The notes beneath the pieces were generated by a model. The model was not told where the DNA came from, did not search any database, and was given only the letters and a program-made list of their open reading frames with translations. Positions 44,624 through 53,164 of a stretch of 64,000 nucleotides of DNA are shown here, piece by piece. This DNA is from Microvirga sp. (GTDB taxonomy: Bacteria > Pseudomonadota > Alphaproteobacteria > Rhizobiales > Beijerinckiaceae): positions 496,001 through 560,000 of the forward strand of contig NZ_JACXAB010000001.1 in the NCBI RefSeq assembly GCF_014699075.1. The letters run 5' to 3'. Positions within the stretch are counted from its first letter, which is position 1. The number at the start of each line of letters is the position of its first letter. Position numbers and translations under genes: made by a program.

Positions 44624-46339
44624 CTATTCGGCAGCCTCCTTCGTGGCGGGCGCGGTCGGAACATCGCGCATACCGCCCAGGACTTCTTCGGCGGAAGCCT
44701 TGTAGTTCTTCACAGAACTCGTCCACTGTCCCCAGACCGTCGGGTCGATTGTGTCGCCGTTCTTGCCCAGCTTCTGGAGACGGCGCTTGTCCTCATCGGT
44801 CAGCACCTGTTTCGGCAGCGGCTGGAGATTGCGTACTTCATCCGCCGTAATGCCGAGCATCTGACCGACCTGGGTGCCGTAATCGTCGTGGACGAGCAGC
44901 AGGTGCCAGACCATCCGTTCCTGCACGTCGCGCTCGCACTGGCCGAGCAGCGTGCCGAGGTTGAGGACGAGGTCGTCACGCTCCCAATCCATCATGGTGC
45001 AGTAGCGGCCCCGCGCCTGGACATAATCGTTGCGCCGCTCAAGGACGCTGCGCGTCAGGCGTCCGCGGATTTCGGGCGCATTGTTCGGCTCCTCGCGAGG
45101 CGCCTCATGCAGTCCATTATGGATCGACGGCTCGTAGTTCACATGCGGGTTCTGCCCCGGCGCCAGATCGCGGCGGTAGGACATCTGCCCGCCGTTCAGG
45201 TTGGTGGAAACTTTCGCGTTCTTGGCCTGGTTCACCGGCAGCTGCAGGTAGTTGGTGCCGACACGGTAGCGCTGGGTGTCGGAATAGGAGAATGTCCGCC
45301 CCACCAGCATCTTGTCATCGGAGAAGTCGAGCCCATCCACGAGAACGCCCGTGCCCATGGCGATCTGCTCGTTCTCGTTGAAGTGATCCTGGACATTGCG
45401 GTTGAGCGTCATGACGCCCACGTGGCGCAGCGGGAAATCCTTTTCGGGCCAGATTTTGGTGTCGTCGAGCGGGTCCCAGTCCAGCTCAGGATGGTCGTGA
45501 TCCTCCATGATCTGAACATACATGTCCCATTGCGGGTGCTCGCCCCGCTCGATGGCCTCATAGAGATCCTTGGAGGCGGAGCCGAGATCCTGACCCTGCA
45601 CCTTGGCGGCTTCTTCCGCCGTCAGGCTCGCCAAGCCGCAGCGCGGATGGAAGTGGTACTTCACCAGTACGGTGTCGCCCTGGGCATTGACCATCTTGTA
45701 GGTGTTGACCCCGAAGCCTTCCATGTGCCGGTAGCTCGCCGGAATGCCGCGCGGGCTGAACAGATGCGTCAGCATGTGCATGGATTCCGGGGTCTGACTC
45801 ATGAAGTCGAAGATCCGGTTCGGCTCCTGGCGGAACGTGATCGGGTCGGGCTTTAGGGAGTGGATGACATCCGGGAACTTGATGGCATCGCGGATGAAGA
45901 AAACGGCCAGGTTGTTACCGACCAAGTCCCAGTTGCCGTCCTCGGTGTAGAACTTCACGGCGAAGCCGCGCGGGTCGCGGGCGGTCTCGGAGGAGTCGCG
46001 GCCACCGATCACGGTCGAGAAGCGGATGGCGAGCGGCGTCTTCTTGCCGGCCTCCTGGAACAGCTTGGCTCGGGTGTATTTGGAGGCGGGCTCGTCGCCG
46101 ATCTTGCCGGTGACCTCCAGTTCGCCGTAGCAGACGAAACCACGGGCATGGACAACACGCTCAGGGATCCGCTCACGGTCGAAATGGGTGATCTTCTCAA
46201 GGAACTGATAGTTCTCCAGCGTGGCCGGGCCGCGGCTTCCAACGGTGCGCTGGGACTGGTTGTTGGTGATCGGATGGCCCTGCCGGTTAGTCAGGACCTG
46301 ATCCGGCGTTCCCGACGGTGCTTTGGGGCTCTTATCCAT
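44624..46339 (-). CDS. Monofunctional haem catalase
   Basis: A 571-residue catalase that splits hydrogen peroxide into water and oxygen. Catalytic His 64 lies in [14 protein letters not shown], the distal Asn 142 in [15 protein letters not shown], and the haem-ligating Tyr 352 in [15 protein letters not shown]. The length lies between small-subunit (about 500) and large-subunit (over 700) enzymes; an extra 70-residue tail follows the core. There is no signal peptide, so it acts in the cytoplasm. AGGGAGAGAG lies directly before the ATG. No EcfG or OxyR site is evident in its 230-base upstream gap. Confidence 0.96.
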   Translation of the reverse strand: MDKSPKAPSGTPDQVLTNRQGHPITNNQSQRTVGSRGPATLENYQFLEKITHFDRERIPERVVHARGFVCYGELEVTGKIGDEPASKYTRAKLFQEAGKKTPLAIRFSTVIGGRDSSETARDPRGFAVKFYTEDGNWDLVGNNLAVFFIRDAIKFPDVIHSLKPDPITFRQEPNRIFDFMSQTPESMHMLTHLFSPRGIPASYRHMEGFGVNTYKMVNAQGDTVLVKYHFHPRCGLASLTAEEAAKVQGQDLGSASKDLYEAIERGEHPQWDMYVQIMEDHDHPELDWDPLDDTKIWPEKDFPLRHVGVMTLNRNVQDHFNENEQIAMGTGVLVDGLDFSDDKMLVGRTFSYSDTQRYRVGTNYLQLPVNQAKNAKVSTNLNGGQMSYRRDLAPGQNPHVNYEPSIHNGLHEAPREEPNNAPEIRGRLTRSVLERRNDYVQARGRYCTMMDWERDDLVLNLGTLLGQCERDVQERMVWHLLLVHDDYGTQVGQMLGITADEVRNLQPLPKQVLTDEDKRRLQKLGKNGDTIDPTVWGQWTSSVKNYKASAEEVLGGMRDVPTAPATKEAAE

Positions 46340-46571
46340 GACTCTCTCCCTTTGAGTGAACGGTTATTGGAACGCCCCCCGAGGGACCCTAAAAGGCCAG
46401 CGGTGATCAATACCAATCGATATTTCTATGAGTTCTGATCAGATTATCTGACTGAATATCCCAGGGTGCGCTGCCGCATGCTCGCGGAGGCAACATCCAG
46501 AATCGGCATTGGTTTCGCCCCAGATGCAGGTGGTGCGCCGGAAAAGTTCGAAGCTCGTCGTTCTTTATCAC

Positions 46572-46871
46572 TCAGCCGAAAATTCTATCACCCTGCTCGT
46601 CGATGATTTGCTTGCCCTTGGTGATCGCGAAGGCGGTGGCGTCATCCTTGCTTGGATGCGTCTCAGCGCGCACGAACCGGTGCTCCCTCACCCCGTTTTC
46701 GGAATCCTTCTCGATGATCCCCGCCGTCTGGTATCCGCCCTTGGCCGAGTACGGCGCCGGACGAATGCGGAAGCCTTTGTACTCGATGGCCTCGGCGGCT
46801 GGCTCCTCGCGGCCGCTCGTGCCGCCTCCGCCTGCAAAGCGGTTCCAGAGGTCTTTCAGGATCGAGGGCAT
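46572..46871 (-). CDS. HlyU family protein
   Basis: A 99-residue protein of the HlyU family (PF10115). It starts MPSILKDLWNRFAGGGG and carries the family core EYKGFRIRPAPYSAKGGYQTAG, followed by IIEKDSENGVREHRFVRAE and KGKQIIDEQGDRIF. The ATG at 46871 is chosen because the homologous region begins there; the frame runs far upstream without homology. The name comes from a distant Vibrio haemolysin regulator; alphaproteobacterial members are unstudied, and DNA binding is not evident. It is divergent from the DUF6152 gene. Confidence 0.85.
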   Translation of the reverse strand: MPSILKDLWNRFAGGGGTSGREEPAAEAIEYKGFRIRPAPYSAKGGYQTAGIIEKDSENGVREHRFVRAETHPSKDDATAFAITKGKQIIDEQGDRIFG

Positions 46872-47061
46872 GACTGAACTCAAGCTGTGATGATTCGCGA
46901 CGGGAAGCATAATCGGGCTTCGGCGGAGGAGCGAATCGTGCCCTCTCCCTTCACGATCCCATGATCGGGCTTCGCCCCTCTGCATCGGCACCTTGACGGC
47001 ATATGCCATACAATCAACTCTGGCGTGGGACGCGCTGTCGGGGATGCGGGAGGCCATGATC

Positions 47062-47415
47062 ATGAAATACCCTCTGTTCGGATTGTTCTTCTCAGGTGCT
47101 CTTCTGACAGGCGGCATCGCCGTCGCCCATCATGGCTGGGGGAGCTACGACGCGGGCCGGCTTGTTTCGGTTACGAGCAATATCCAGCAGGCCAATTGGG
47201 AGAACCCCCATGTGACCGTGGTGGTGACCCACGAGAACAAGAATTGGGATGCTGTGCTGGCGCCGCCCTTCCGCATGAGCGCGAGGGGCCTGAATCCGGA
47301 CATGCTCAAGCCCGGAACGTCGGTCAGGCTTGAAGGCTACCCTTCTACCCGTACGGATACCGAATTGAGGGCCGAGCGCATCATCGTGGGCGGCACGACC
47401 TACGAGCTGCGCTAG
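47062..47415 (+). CDS. DUF6152 family exported protein
   Basis: A 117-residue protein with an N-terminal signal peptide (MKYPLFGLFFSGALLTGGIAVA), followed directly by the family motif HHGWGSYDAGRLVSVTSNI. The mature part has NPHVTVVVTHENKNW and a C-terminal RAERIIVGG, an OB-like beta barrel expected in the periplasm. The ATG at 47062 has GGGAGG eight bases before it, whereas ATG 47056 is too close. Six bases separate it from the DUF6644 gene, a common pairing. The His pair at the mature N-terminus hints at metal binding, which is inference. Confidence 0.83.
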   Translation: MKYPLFGLFFSGALLTGGIAVAHHGWGSYDAGRLVSVTSNIQQANWENPHVTVVVTHENKNWDAVLAPPFRMSARGLNPDMLKPGTSVRLEGYPSTRTDTELRAERIIVGGTTYELR

Positions 47416-47421
47416 CACCTC

Positions 47422-47889
47422 ATGTATCTGGATCTGCTCGCGGCTCTGGAAGGCTCCTGGCTCGGCCACGCAGGGCGCCACTCCGCATGGCTTTATACGG
47501 CCGCGAACCTGCTGCATGTGCTCGGCGCCGCTTTCGTGGTCGGCGGCATCGCCGTCTTCGACCTGAAGGTGCTGGCTGAACATGGCAAACATGCCTGGCA
47601 GGTGGGGCGCTATGCCATTCCCCTCGCGGCTACGGGCCTCCTCGTGCAGATCCCGACGGGCGTGCTTCTCCTCGCCGTGGAGGCCCGTGCGCTTGGGACC
47701 AATCCTGCCTTCTATGTGAAGCTCGCGTTCATCGCGCTCGGCCTCATCAATGTCGCACTGTTTCATGCCCGCTTCGGAGCGGCCCTGCGCGCCGGCTTCC
47801 TCCCCCCGGAAGCCCGCACCTATGCTCTCGTGTCGCTCCTCGCCTGGGTCGTCACGCTCTTGGCAGGGCGCATGATTGCCTATCTGTAG
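47422..47889 (+). CDS. DUF6644-type inner-membrane protein
   Basis: A 155-residue protein with four membrane helices (about 25-45, 64-82, 92-112, 130-150). AWLYTAANLLHVLGAAFVVGG and IAVFDLKVLAEHG with a His in the first helix, and IPTGVLLLAVEARALGTNPAFYVKL, fit the DUF6644 family, which looks like a cytochrome-b-type four-helix bundle. It is paired with the exported DUF6152 protein upstream. The function is unknown; a membrane redox or metal-handling pair is possible. Confidence 0.8.
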   Translation: MYLDLLAALEGSWLGHAGRHSAWLYTAANLLHVLGAAFVVGGIAVFDLKVLAEHGKHAWQVGRYAIPLAATGLLVQIPTGVLLLAVEARALGTNPAFYVKLAFIALGLINVALFHARFGAALRAGFLPPEARTYALVSLLAWVVTLLAGRMIAYL

Positions 47890-47935
47890 CTTGGCACAAT
47901 CTGTTGTCACACGGCCCCGTTCAACCGAGGTATCC

Positions 47936-48781
47936 ATGCGCTTGCAGCTGGCGCTTTGCGGAATCCTTCTTTGCTGCAGCGCAGTCTCCGCCAATGCTCA
48001 ATCGTCCGGCGAAACAGTCGAGCAGGCGCTATGCCGCCTGATCGAAGGCTCTGCACGGGCTCAAAAAATTCCGCGCGACCTGCTCACCAAGCTGATCTGG
48101 CAGGAAAGCTCCTTCCGCCCGAACGTCGTCAGCCCGGCGGGAGCGCAGGGCATCGCGCAGTTCATGCCTGGCACGGCCAAGGAGCGTGGACTGGCCGATC
48201 CCTTCGATCCCGAGCAGGCGATCCCAAAAGCTGCAGAATTCATCGCGCATCTTGCGGAGCAATTCGGCAACCTGGGATTGGCCGCCGCTGCCTATAACGG
48301 GGGCCCCGCTCGGGTCGCCTCCTGGATGGCCGGTCGAGGGGGATTACCAGCCGAGACCCAGAACTACGTGATCGCCGTCACGGGCAGGTCGGCGGAGGAA
48401 TGGGCCTCGGATGCAAGAGACAGGAAGGACGCAGGCCAGGAGGCATCCAGCACCGAACCACAGACATGCCTGCAGATCGTCGCCACCCTGCGGGTGCCCG
48501 GCCGTGGCGACACGATCGAGGCTCCCTTCGCTCCCTGGGGCGTTCAGCTTGCCGGCAATTTCTCGAAGGACAAAGCGCTCGCAAGCTTCAAGCGTGCGAG
48601 CGGGGCTTATGCATCCCTGATCAAGGACGCGCGGCCGATGATCATCGGCACGCGCCTGCGCTACCGCGGAACCAGAACGTTCTATCGCGTGCGCGCGCCT
48701 GCCGAAACACGCCAGGCAGCCGAGCAGCTGTGCCGCGACATCCGCACGGCGGGAGGCAGTTGCGTCGTGCTGCCGAGCTAA
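47936..48781 (+). CDS. Lytic transglycosylase with C-terminal SPOR domain
   Basis: A 281-residue exported murein lytic transglycosylase. The signal peptide covers residues 1-21 (MRLQLALCGILLCCSAVSANA). The SLT domain has catalytic Glu 57 in LIWQESSFRPNVVSPAGAQG, then IAQFMPGTA, and AAAAYNGGPARV near 120. The C-terminal 75 residues (WGVQLAGNFSKDKALASFKR, then RTFYRVRAPAETRQAAEQLC) form a SPOR-like domain that binds denuded peptidoglycan, so it likely acts at the division septum. GAGG lies five bases before the ATG. A strong terminator follows. Confidence 0.92.
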   Translation: MRLQLALCGILLCCSAVSANAQSSGETVEQALCRLIEGSARAQKIPRDLLTKLIWQESSFRPNVVSPAGAQGIAQFMPGTAKERGLADPFDPEQAIPKAAEFIAHLAEQFGNLGLAAAAYNGGPARVASWMAGRGGLPAETQNYVIAVTGRSAEEWASDARDRKDAGQEASSTEPQTCLQIVATLRVPGRGDTIEAPFAPWGVQLAGNFSKDKALASFKRASGAYASLIKDARPMIIGTRLRYRGTRTFYRVRAPAETRQAAEQLCRDIRTAGGSCVVLPS

Positions 48782-48786
48782 AGAAA

Positions 48787-48818
48787 AAGCCCCCGATGTT
48801 GCCATCGGGGGCTTCCTT
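48787..48818. terminator. Rho-independent terminator, probably bidirectional
   Basis: A perfect 12-base stem AAGCCCCCGATG / CATCGGGGGCTT with loop TTGC. An A-run precedes it and TCCTTG follows. It lies between the convergent transglycosylase and CYTH-like genes. Confidence 0.87.
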
Positions 48819-48830
48819 GAATGAGCCGGA

Positions 48831-49625
48831 TCAGCGGCGCTGAGGCCGGAGCGATCGGGCCAGCTCGCGGATGACGTTGTCCTCGATGTTGAGGTTCAGA
48901 TCGTTGTCATCGTTGTTGTCGTCGTCATGCATGTCGGTGTCTGCCGGAGCGGCGGGCCTGGACAGAACACCGCGCTGCTGTGCCGCCGGCCTTTCATTGG
49001 CCTGAGCCGCAGGTGCCGGCGGAGGGGCATTCCGCTGCTGCCCTCCTGCCTGCTCGGCGGAATTGCGCGCGGGTGCATGAGGCGTGTAACCCCGCGGCGC
49101 CACATAGCGGTTTTCCAGAGCATCGAGCAGGCTGTTGAGCGCGGCGTTCGACATGGGAACGTCAGGCGCTTGAGGAGCGCCTTCCAGTGCAATGGAGCGG
49201 TTCTGATAAGGAACTTCCATCGTGACATCCGCGCCGAACCAGGACAGAGGCCGGAAATCGCGGGCCTCGTCCTCGCTCTCGAAGAACACGGAGATCAGGT
49301 CGAGTGGACCCGGTGTCACGAAGCGGAGGATCTGGATATCGCGGGTGCCGACCGTCAGATGCGTGAGCAGGTAGTCGAGCTTGCCCGGCGTGACGTCGAG
49401 CAGCGCTTCGGCATGAGCCCGCGGAACCTCGGTGCGCTCCTCGATCGGCCCATTGGGGCTCGCGTGAACCAGAACGAGGCTGCCCTTGTCACCTTCGACG
49501 ACCACGAAGGAGCTGCGGTCGGCCTGATTGGGGAAGTGGCCTTCCGTGACACGATTGCCTCCCCGCTCCTTGCGAATGAGTCGCGCAAGAGAAGAGGCAA
49601 TGAGGTAACGCCGGGAAGTAACCAT
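48831..49625 (-). CDS. CYTH-like protein with disordered acidic tail
   Basis: A 264-residue protein. Residues about 1-155 have CYTH/triphosphate-tunnel topology: SRRYLIASSLARLIRKERGG, RVTEGHFP, SSFVVVEGDKGSLVLV, EERTEVP, and near the end of the domain RPLSWFGADVTMEVPYQN, which parallels the G-x-E-V-T-x-D-x-R-Y-x-N segment of CYTH enzymes. The N-terminal E-x-E-x-K motif needed for metal and triphosphate binding is missing. Residues about 180-264 are low-complexity (Ala/Pro/Gln-rich, then DDDNNDDNDLNLN). A binding or regulatory role is therefore more likely than catalysis. The family call is mine, from pattern only. Confidence 0.6.
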   Translation of the reverse strand: MVTSRRYLIASSLARLIRKERGGNRVTEGHFPNQADRSSFVVVEGDKGSLVLVHASPNGPIEERTEVPRAHAEALLDVTPGKLDYLLTHLTVGTRDIQILRFVTPGPLDLISVFFESEDEARDFRPLSWFGADVTMEVPYQNRSIALEGAPQAPDVPMSNAALNSLLDALENRYVAPRGYTPHAPARNSAEQAGGQQRNAPPPAPAAQANERPAAQQRGVLSRPAAPADTDMHDDDNNDDNDLNLNIEDNVIRELARSLRPQRR

Positions 49626-49996
49626 ATTAAGTTCTCTACTATTAACAGAGCGCTACGCACCAGCTCGAAGAACTTGCAGCATTCTGACTCAAAACAACGA
49701 AGTTACAATTCATACTCCGGAGGCAACTCGCCTGGATTCGACATGCAACAACGTTTGATACTGCGGAAATTCGAGCGTGTCAGCGAAATCTCTTGAAAGC
49801 CTATGATGGCGTTCGCGTGGCAAAGTTCAATGGATGTGGCAAAAAGCTGCCAGAGTTTTGTCGATAGAGTTAATGGAGCTCGATCCATGTGCTCCAATGT
49901 TCACCCAAAGAGTCAGTCCATCACATAGGTTAAGCTCCGGCATCTCATTGAAGAAAATGCCGGAGCCGGAATGCTTCGCGCTTCGAAGGAGCGAGG
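49626..49996. other. Intergenic region holding a hairpin (49934-49966)
   Basis: This 370-base gap lies upstream of the CYTH-like gene and downstream of the aldehyde dehydrogenase gene. It is AT-richer than average. GCTCCGGCAT (49934-49943) pairs perfectly with ATGCCGGAGC (49957-49966) around a 13-base loop, a probable transcription end for the dehydrogenase operon though without a clear T-run. I see no gene in the rest. Confidence 0.5.
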
Positions 49997-51472
49997 TTAC
50001 TCGCTTGCTGTGGTCTTCGGCACGTAGGGTGAATTTCCGTCGAAGGTGTAGGCGGTCTTCACCGTGGTGTAGAACTCGGCTGCATAGCGGCCCTGCTCGC
50101 GCGGACCGTAGGACGAGCCCTTTCGGCCACCGAATGGCACATGGTAGTCCACACCGGCGGTCGGCAGGTTCACCATTACCATGCCGGCTTCCGCATTGCG
50201 CTTGAAATGGGAAGCGTATTTCAGGCTCGTGGTGCAGATGCCTGACGACAGCCCGAACGGCGTGTCGTTGGCAATCTCCAGCGCCTCGTCGTAGTCCTTG
50301 GCCCGGATCACCGTTGCCACCGGCCCGAAGATCTCTTCGCGCGCCACCCGCATCCGGTTGTCCACCTCCGTGAACAGGGCTGGCTCCAGATAGAAGCCGG
50401 GCGCGTCGCGCTTGAGCAACTCGCCACCCGCCACCAGCTTGGCGCCCTCCTCCTGGCCGATGCGGATGTACTTCAGGTCCTGGTCGAGCTGGCCCTGATC
50501 CACCACCGGGCCGATATGGGTGCCGGCCTTCAAGGCATCGTCCACCACCAAGCCGGCCATGCGCTCCTGCATGGCGGCCACGAACCGGTCGTGAATGCCC
50601 TCGGTCACGATCAGCCGTGAGGAAGCGGTGCAGCGCTGGCCGGTGGAGAAGAAAGCTGAGTTGACGGCGCAGTCCACCGCCACCTTGAGATCGGCATCGT
50701 CGAGCACCACCATCGGGTTCTTGCCGCCCATCTCTAGCTGCAGCTTCTTCATCGGATCGGCCGTGATGCAGGTCTGCGCCACGCGGCGTCCGGTGGGCAC
50801 CGAGCCGGTGAAGGAGATCGCCGACACCTTGGGGCTCTGCAGCATGGCCTCGCCCACCACCGAGCCCTTGCCCATCACCAGGTTGAACACGCCGGCCGGC
50901 ACGCCGGCCCGGATGATGATCTCTGAGAGCGCGTGGGCAGAGCCCGGCACCAGCTCGGCGGGCTTGAACACCACCGTGTTGCCGTAGGCCAGCGCCGGGG
51001 CGATCTTCCAGGCCGGGATGGCGATGGGGAAGTTCCAGGGGGTGATCAGGCCGATGACGCCTACCGGCTCGCGGGTGATCTCCACGTCGATGAGCGGCCG
51101 CACGGATGGCAGCTTCTCGCCGGCCAGCCGCAGGCATTCACCGGCGAAGAAGTGGAAGATCTGGGCCGCGCGTGTCACCTCGCCGATGCCCTCGGGGAGC
51201 GTCTTGCCCTCTTCGCGGGAGAGGAGCCGTCCAAGTTCTTCCTTGCGGGCCAGGATCTCGTCGCCGACGCTTTTCAGGATGTCGTGGCGCTGCTGGATCG
51301 AGGAGCGCGACCAGGCCGGGAAAGCATCATAGGCTGCCGCAATGGCGCGCTCGGCTTCCGCCGCCGATGCGCGGGCGAACTCGCCCACCACATCAGCAGT
51401 GTTCGAAGGGTTGATGTTCGGCGAGGCTTCTGACGCCGCAAGCCACTCGCCCGCAATATAGTTCTTCGTCAT
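49997..51472 (-). CDS. Aldehyde dehydrogenase, probably 2-oxoglutarate semialdehyde dehydrogenase
   Basis: A 491-residue NAD(P)-dependent aldehyde dehydrogenase. Marks are VGVIGLITPWNFPIAIPAWK near 143, AISFTGSVPTGRRVA near 218, the Glu in QLEMGGKNPMVVLDDAD near 245, and catalytic Cys in FFSTGQRCTASSRL near 280. The N-terminus MTKNYIAGEWL is normal. It starts two bases after the FAH-family dehydratase gene; this pairing is seen in the pentose pathway that turns 2-keto-3-deoxy-arabinonate into 2-oxoglutarate semialdehyde and then 2-oxoglutarate. The substrate is therefore inferred from context. Confidence 0.88.
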   Translation of the reverse strand: MTKNYIAGEWLAASEASPNINPSNTADVVGEFARASAAEAERAIAAAYDAFPAWSRSSIQQRHDILKSVGDEILARKEELGRLLSREEGKTLPEGIGEVTRAAQIFHFFAGECLRLAGEKLPSVRPLIDVEITREPVGVIGLITPWNFPIAIPAWKIAPALAYGNTVVFKPAELVPGSAHALSEIIIRAGVPAGVFNLVMGKGSVVGEAMLQSPKVSAISFTGSVPTGRRVAQTCITADPMKKLQLEMGGKNPMVVLDDADLKVAVDCAVNSAFFSTGQRCTASSRLIVTEGIHDRFVAAMQERMAGLVVDDALKAGTHIGPVVDQGQLDQDLKYIRIGQEEGAKLVAGGELLKRDAPGFYLEPALFTEVDNRMRVAREEIFGPVATVIRAKDYDEALEIANDTPFGLSSGICTTSLKYASHFKRNAEAGMVMVNLPTAGVDYHVPFGGRKGSSYGPREQGRYAAEFYTTVKTAYTFDGNSPYVPKTTASE

Positions 51473-51474
51473 CG

Positions 51475-52671
51475 TTAACCTGCCTGTCTGGTGTTGATGA
51501 GGCCCCGCTGGGCCAAGTTGGACATGAGTGCGCGCAGACCAAAGGTCCAGGGCTCGCATTCGGAGCTGGGCTTCATGCGGTTCATGAGCGCCCCGAGTTT
51601 AGGCGCTGCTATGGTGACGATGTCGCCATGCTTGTGGGTGAAGCCCATGCCGGGCTCGCCCCGATCCTGCGTGGGAGCGAACATCGTTCCCAGGAAAAGC
51701 GCAAAACCGTCCGGGTATTGATGGTGCGGCCCGACGGTCTGGACGACCAGATCCTCGGGATCGCGGCTGATCTTCGTGATCGAGGATGAACCTTCGAGCC
51801 TGAACCCGTCCTCCCCTTCCACCGTGAGCGTCACCGTGGTCTGGCGTACATCATCGAGAGAGAAGGTCTCGTCGAAGAACCGGACGAAGGGACCGACCGA
51901 GCAGGACGCATTGTTGTCCTTCGCCTTCGAGAGCAGCAGAGCCGAGCGGCCTTCGAAATCGCGCAGGTTCACGTCATTGCCGAGGGTCGCGCCCACGATC
52001 TTTCCTTGAGCGGTGACGATCACCACCACTTCCGGCTCAGGGTTATTCCAAGTGGATTTGGGGTGCAGACCCGCATCCATGAAGGCACCGACGGACGAGA
52101 GGGTCGGGGCCTTGGTGAAGACCTCCGCGTCCGGCCCAATTCCCACCTCAAGATACTGGCTCCAGGCACCCTGGGCCATGAGAACATCTTTCAGCGCCAT
52201 GGCCTCGGCGGAGCCCGGCTTGAGACGGCTGAGATCATCGCCCACGAGCCGGAGAACCTCGGCCCGGATGGTGGCCGCCGCGCTGGCATCGCCCCGCGCC
52301 CGCTCCTCGATGACACGCTCCAGCATGGAGACCGCGAACGTCACGCCGGCAGCCTTGATGACCTGAAGGTCGATCGGCGCCAAAAGCCAGGGCTTCGAGG
52401 AATCGCGGCTGTCGGGGGCCGTATTGGCAGCAATGTCCTCCAGCGAGCCGACTCTCTCGCCCTGCGCAGCCTTCAACGCACGCGCCGGATCATCCATGGC
52501 GGCAAGATCGCTGACCGTGGAGCATGTGGAGGAGATATCGAACAGGCCATCCTCCCTCACGGCAACCACCGACGGTCCCAAGCCGGGACGCCAGACACGC
52601 CCGACGAGCGCCCCCTGGAACCCGTCTTCCGGCAGGATACGGGCAATGTTCGTTGAAGACAGGTGGTTCAT
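51475..52671 (-). CDS. FAH-family dehydratase, 2-keto-3-deoxy-arabinonate dehydratase-like (AraD1 type)
   Basis: A 398-residue fumarylacetoacetate-hydrolase-fold protein. The C-terminal catalytic region shows NPEPEVVVIVTAQGKIVGAT near 215 (E-x-E metal site), LGNDVNLRDFEGRSALLLSKAKDNNASCSVGPFV near 235, and DGFALFLGTMFAPTQDR near 330. The long N-terminal part and the partner aldehyde dehydrogenase point to the AraD1 type that dehydrates 2-keto-3-deoxy-L-arabinonate. The ATG at 52671 (MNHLSSTNIARILPEDG) is preferred over an upstream extension to 52743. True fumarylacetoacetate hydrolysis is less likely since no tyrosine-degradation genes are near. Confidence 0.82.
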   Translation of the reverse strand: MNHLSSTNIARILPEDGFQGALVGRVWRPGLGPSVVAVREDGLFDISSTCSTVSDLAAMDDPARALKAAQGERVGSLEDIAANTAPDSRDSSKPWLLAPIDLQVIKAAGVTFAVSMLERVIEERARGDASAAATIRAEVLRLVGDDLSRLKPGSAEAMALKDVLMAQGAWSQYLEVGIGPDAEVFTKAPTLSSVGAFMDAGLHPKSTWNNPEPEVVVIVTAQGKIVGATLGNDVNLRDFEGRSALLLSKAKDNNASCSVGPFVRFFDETFSLDDVRQTTVTLTVEGEDGFRLEGSSSITKISRDPEDLVVQTVGPHHQYPDGFALFLGTMFAPTQDRGEPGMGFTHKHGDIVTIAAPKLGALMNRMKPSSECEPWTFGLRALMSNLAQRGLINTRQAG

Positions 52672-52798
52672 CGGCCGGCGCTCGCTTTCCTTGAGGGTTG
52701 TGCTTCGCCCTCTTCCCTTGTTTGCCCTTGATATAGCGAGCATGCCGCAAGGGGCTATAGGGAAAATTCATTGCAGCCTTGCTCTGCGGGGAGGTCTC

Positions 52799-52824
52799 GG
52801 AACAAACCCGGTTCATCCCCCGTT
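52799..52824 (+). promoter_or_regulatory. Perfect EcfG-type promoter of a small Pro-rich protein gene
   Basis: GGAAC (52799-52803) is followed after 17 bases by CGTT (52821-52824), an exact consensus match. A start near 52831 gives a 65-base leader to the ATG at 52896. Confidence 0.7.
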
Positions 52825-52895
52825 CGCAGCTTAAGTTATGCAACTGCGATGCCATGAATGTGCCGTCGGGCACCGAGCCAAGAAGGATGCGAGAC

Positions 52896-53111
52896 ATGTC
52901 CGATACGCCATCCCCCAATCCACAGCCCGACGTGCCCAATCCTGCACCCCAGCCCGTGCATCCCGATCCGGGCCCCACCGGCATTCCGAGCCCTCAGGAG
53001 CCGGTCGGCGTGCCACCCGTCACACCCAGCGATGTCCCCAGCCCAGCCGAGCCGGTGGGCATTCCTCCCTCAGGGCCCCAGGAACTCCCAATCGGTCCAT
53101 TGGGGAATTAA
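52896..53111 (+). CDS. Small proline-rich protein (71 residues)
   Basis: A 71-residue protein made mainly of Pro, Val, Gly, Ser and acidic residues. Short units such as IPSPQEPVGVPP and VPSPAEPVGIPP repeat in tandem. It has no Cys, no signal peptide and no hydrophobic helix, so it should be extended and disordered. The ATG at 52896 has AGAAGGA about nine bases before it; ATG 52887 lies too close. A perfect EcfG promoter stands upstream. Similar tiny Pro-rich stress proteins occur in this order, but none that I know has a function. Confidence 0.65.
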   Translation: MSDTPSPNPQPDVPNPAPQPVHPDPGPTGIPSPQEPVGVPPVTPSDVPSPAEPVGIPPSGPQELPIGPLGN

Positions 53112-53164
53112 CGCCGCTTCGAAACTGTGCTTTGTGCGTGGCCGGGGCAAAGTAGCCCCACTCC

